DNA of 8,215 nucleotides from Actinomycetes bacterium (GTDB taxonomy: Bacteria; Actinomycetota; Actinomycetes; Actinomycetales; Microbacteriaceae). A program made the position numbers and the translations under genes. The DNA is taken from positions 1-8,215 of the forward strand of contig JAEYZI010000052.1 in the NCBI GenBank assembly GCA_023428065.1. Direction: 5' to 3'. Below, piece by piece: positions 6,574 through 8,215 of the stretch. How positions within the stretch are numbered: position 1 is the first letter of the stretch; every line of letters starts with the position of its first letter. The notes under the pieces were generated by a model. The model had not been told where the DNA came from. It saw only the letters and a program-made list of their open reading frames with translations, and made no database searches.

Positions 6574-8215
6574 GCGTCACCTCCGGCACACGCGGCAGGA
6601 GCGATTCGGGCACGGGCTTGCCCCGGAACTCGCGCGCGTCGCGCGGCCCCGCGAAGCTCGCGGCGGCCATGAGCTTCGCGGCGTCGAGGATGCGCTCCCG
6701 GAATCCGGCGAGGGCCTCCTCGTCGAGCACGAGCTGCACACCCTCGCGGTAGAGCTTGCCGCGCACGCCCGACTTCACGAACACGAGCTTCGCGCCGCCC
6801 GCGCGGTGCTCTCCGTGGGGGGCGAGGAAGGGGTCGAGCACCCCCTCGCGGTAGGCGAGCTGATAGGTCGCGAGCTGCGGATGCGCGTCGATGACCGGCT
6901 GCGAGGTCTCGGGCGTCCCCGTCTTGAGATCGACGATGACGACCTCGCCGCTCGGGGCGAGCTCGACACGGTCGATGCTGCCCGAGACCATCACGTCGTC
7001 CGCGACGGGGAAACGGAATCGCCCCTCCGCGGCGACGAGCGTCTTGCCGTCGGCCGCGAAGTCGCGCAGGTACTCGGCGAGCGCGCGGATGAGCCCGAGG
7101 GTGGCGCGGCGCTGGAACTCCGCGATCCACGGGGCGTCGAAGGGCAGCTCGGGCCAGCGGCGCTCGACCTGCGCCCACAGCGCCTGCTCGTCGGGCGACT
7201 CGGCCGTCTCCATCGCCCAGTGCACGATCGTGCCGAGGCTCATGGCGATCGTCGACCTTCCGCCCGCGAGGCGTGCGACGGCCCAGTCGAGCGGAGACTC
7301 CTCAACGTTCGCGAGCTGCGACGGCGACACCCGCACCGGCTCGTCGCGGAAGAGCGGCGCATCCGTCGACGGCTCGAGGAGGCCGAGCCACTCGTCGGGG
7401 TGCGCACCCGTCACGCCCGCCTCCGCGAGGAGCGCGAGGAGCGCCGCCGCGTCCTCGCGCGGGGTGCCGGCCGCCGCCGTGCGCACGAGGTCGCGGCGCA
7501 GCAGCCCCGTCAGGCCCCGCAGGGTGAGCGGCGATGCGCTCAGCCGCGGCGGTCGGCCGTCCTGCGGGCGCAACAGCTCGGGGGCGTCGGATGCGAGCGA
7601 GAAGAGCACGCTCGAGGTCTCGTCGTCGTTGTCGACGGCCGCGAGCACGACGCGCTCCGACGCGCGCGAGACGGCGAGCGCGAACATCCGGAGCTCGTCG
7701 TCGAGCACGAGCTTGCGCTCGTCGATCGTGCCCGCGTCGCGCCCCTCGAGCACGCGCACGAGGCGCTGCGGGGCGAGCAGCGAGCCGCGCGGGCGGAGGT
7801 TCGGCCACGAGCCGTCCTGCAGGGATGCCACGACGACCGTGCGGAACTGCAGCCCCACGACGGCGGAGGGTGTGGCGACGAGCACGGCGTCGTCGACGCG
7901 CGGCGGCGCGAGCAGGTCGTCGGCGATATCGGAGTCGAGCACGTGCTCGAGGAAGGTGTCGGGCTTGTCGACCGGGCGCTGCTCGACGTAGCGCTTGGCG
8001 GCCGCGAAGAGCGCGACGACGCCGTCGAGGTCGCGATTGGCCTCGGCTGCCTCGATGCCGCTGCCGAGGGCCGCACGGCGCCAGCGCTCGGCGACGCCGC
8101 TGCGCTCCCACGCCGCCCAGAGGAGCTCTTCGATCGTGGCGTCGGCCGCCATGGAGCGCAGCACGTCGAGCGTCTCGGCGAGCCGCGCGGCGCGACGCGC
8201 GGCGCGGCCCTCGAT
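6566..8215 (-). CDS. adnA: AdnA, 3' part: partner subunit of AdnAB, cysteine-free nuclease (5' end outside window)
   Basis: 549 codons are visible, open to the right edge, so the N-terminal motor half is missing. Numbering here starts at the edge. Residues 1-190 are the end of the motor. The motif V region, roughly 113-143, reads TPSAVVGLQF where an active UvrD motor has T-x-H-x-x-K-G-L-E. Motif VI is ALAVSRAS (179-186), keeping R184. The nuclease runs from about 290: SPSQLANVEESPLDW (297-311), GTIVHWAME with H332, GSIDRVEL with D415, VDLKTG with D429 and K431, and QLATYQLAY (447-455). Its metal-site residues are intact. Mycobacterial AdnA has an iron-sulfur cluster held by one Cys just before a 'PLRW'-like segment and three near the C-terminus. 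Here the first position is S307, and the whole visible protein has no cysteine. AdnA binds AdnB, and in the mycobacterial complex its nuclease cuts the 5' strand. The last codons overlap the adnB start. Confidence 0.88.
   Translation of the reverse strand: MEGRAARRAARLAETLDVLRSMAADATIEELLWAAWERSGVAERWRRAALGSGIEAAEANRDLDGVVALFAAAKRYVEQRPVDKPDTFLEHVLDSDIADDLLAPPRVDDAVLVATPSAVVGLQFRTVVVASLQDGSWPNLRPRGSLLAPQRLVRVLEGRDAGTIDERKLVLDDELRMFALAVSRASERVVLAAVDNDDETSSVLFSLASDAPELLRPQDGRPPRLSASPLTLRGLTGLLRRDLVRTAAAGTPREDAAALLALLAEAGVTGAHPDEWLGLLEPSTDAPLFRDEPVRVSPSQLANVEESPLDWAVARLAGGRSTIAMSLGTIVHWAMETAESPDEQALWAQVERRWPELPFDAPWIAEFQRRATLGLIRALAEYLRDFAADGKTLVAAEGRFRFPVADDVMVSGSIDRVELAPSGEVVIVDLKTGTPETSQPVIDAHPQLATYQLAYREGVLDPFLAPHGEHRAGGAKLVFVKSGVRGKLYREGVQLVLDEEALAGFRERILDAAKLMAAASFAGPRDAREFRGKPVPESLLPRVPEVTHD
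6577..6584 (-). promoter_or_regulatory. Strong Shine-Dalgarno of adnB inside adnA
   Basis: On the minus strand GGAGGTGA (6584 to 6577) lies within the last codons of adnA. The GGAGG core is six bases before the adnB ATG at 6573. The shared sequence ATGACTGA (6573 to 6566) holds both the adnB start and the adnA stop. This arrangement supports coupled translation and near-equal amounts of the two subunits, and it fixes the adnB start. Confidence 0.85.

Noticed and set aside
3364..8215. AddAB or RecBCD assignment for the helicase-nuclease pair
   Set aside because: Both subunits carry a UvrD-like motor plus a C-terminal nuclease, and the pair is in actinobacterial adnA-adnB order. There is no RecC/RecD-like gene, and no AddB-type cysteine set in the visible part.

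Overview
This is a very GC-rich window, roughly 73% G+C by eye. It has near-complete G/C third codon positions and GTG starts. The gene content and style point to a high-GC actinomycete, most likely Microbacteriaceae; this assignment is an inference from composition and gene order, not a search result.

The right-hand 4.9 kb (3364-8215, minus strand) is a two-gene operon for the actinobacterial double-strand-break resection machine AdnAB. The 3' part of adnA enters from beyond the right edge (549 codons visible). It overlaps the start of a complete adnB (1069 aa) by 8 bases, and adnB has a near-perfect Shine-Dalgarno inside the adnA tail. AdnB carries a full set of UvrD-type helicase motifs plus a complete RecB-like nuclease. 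AdnA carries a degenerate motor C-terminus and a complete nuclease core. Unusually, it has no cysteine anywhere in the visible part, so the nuclease iron-sulfur cluster known from mycobacterial AdnA appears to be lost.

Convergent with adnB, and only 3 bases from its stop, is a LysR-type regulator (2518-3360, plus). Divergent from it is a 12-TM MFS exporter (1095-2435, minus). The 82-bp gap between them holds a perfect 15-bp palindrome of T-N11-A type. It sits about 64 bases upstream of the start expected for a leaderless exporter transcript, the textbook position of a LysR recognition site. The regulator very probably controls the exporter and itself.

At the left (74-1066, plus) is a 330-aa protein of the APH/macrolide-kinase fold whose catalytic loop and metal-binding Asp are substituted, so it looks like a pseudokinase. 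It converges on the exporter gene, and a nested inverted repeat spans both gene ends. It also looks leaderless. Bases 1-73 hold no gene start that can be supported.

No tRNA, rRNA, CRISPR array, insertion sequence or prophage feature is visible. At the word level, GGATGC/GCATCC appears about 19 times while the one-transition neighbour GGACGC/GCGTCC appears about 7 times, the reverse of what base composition predicts.
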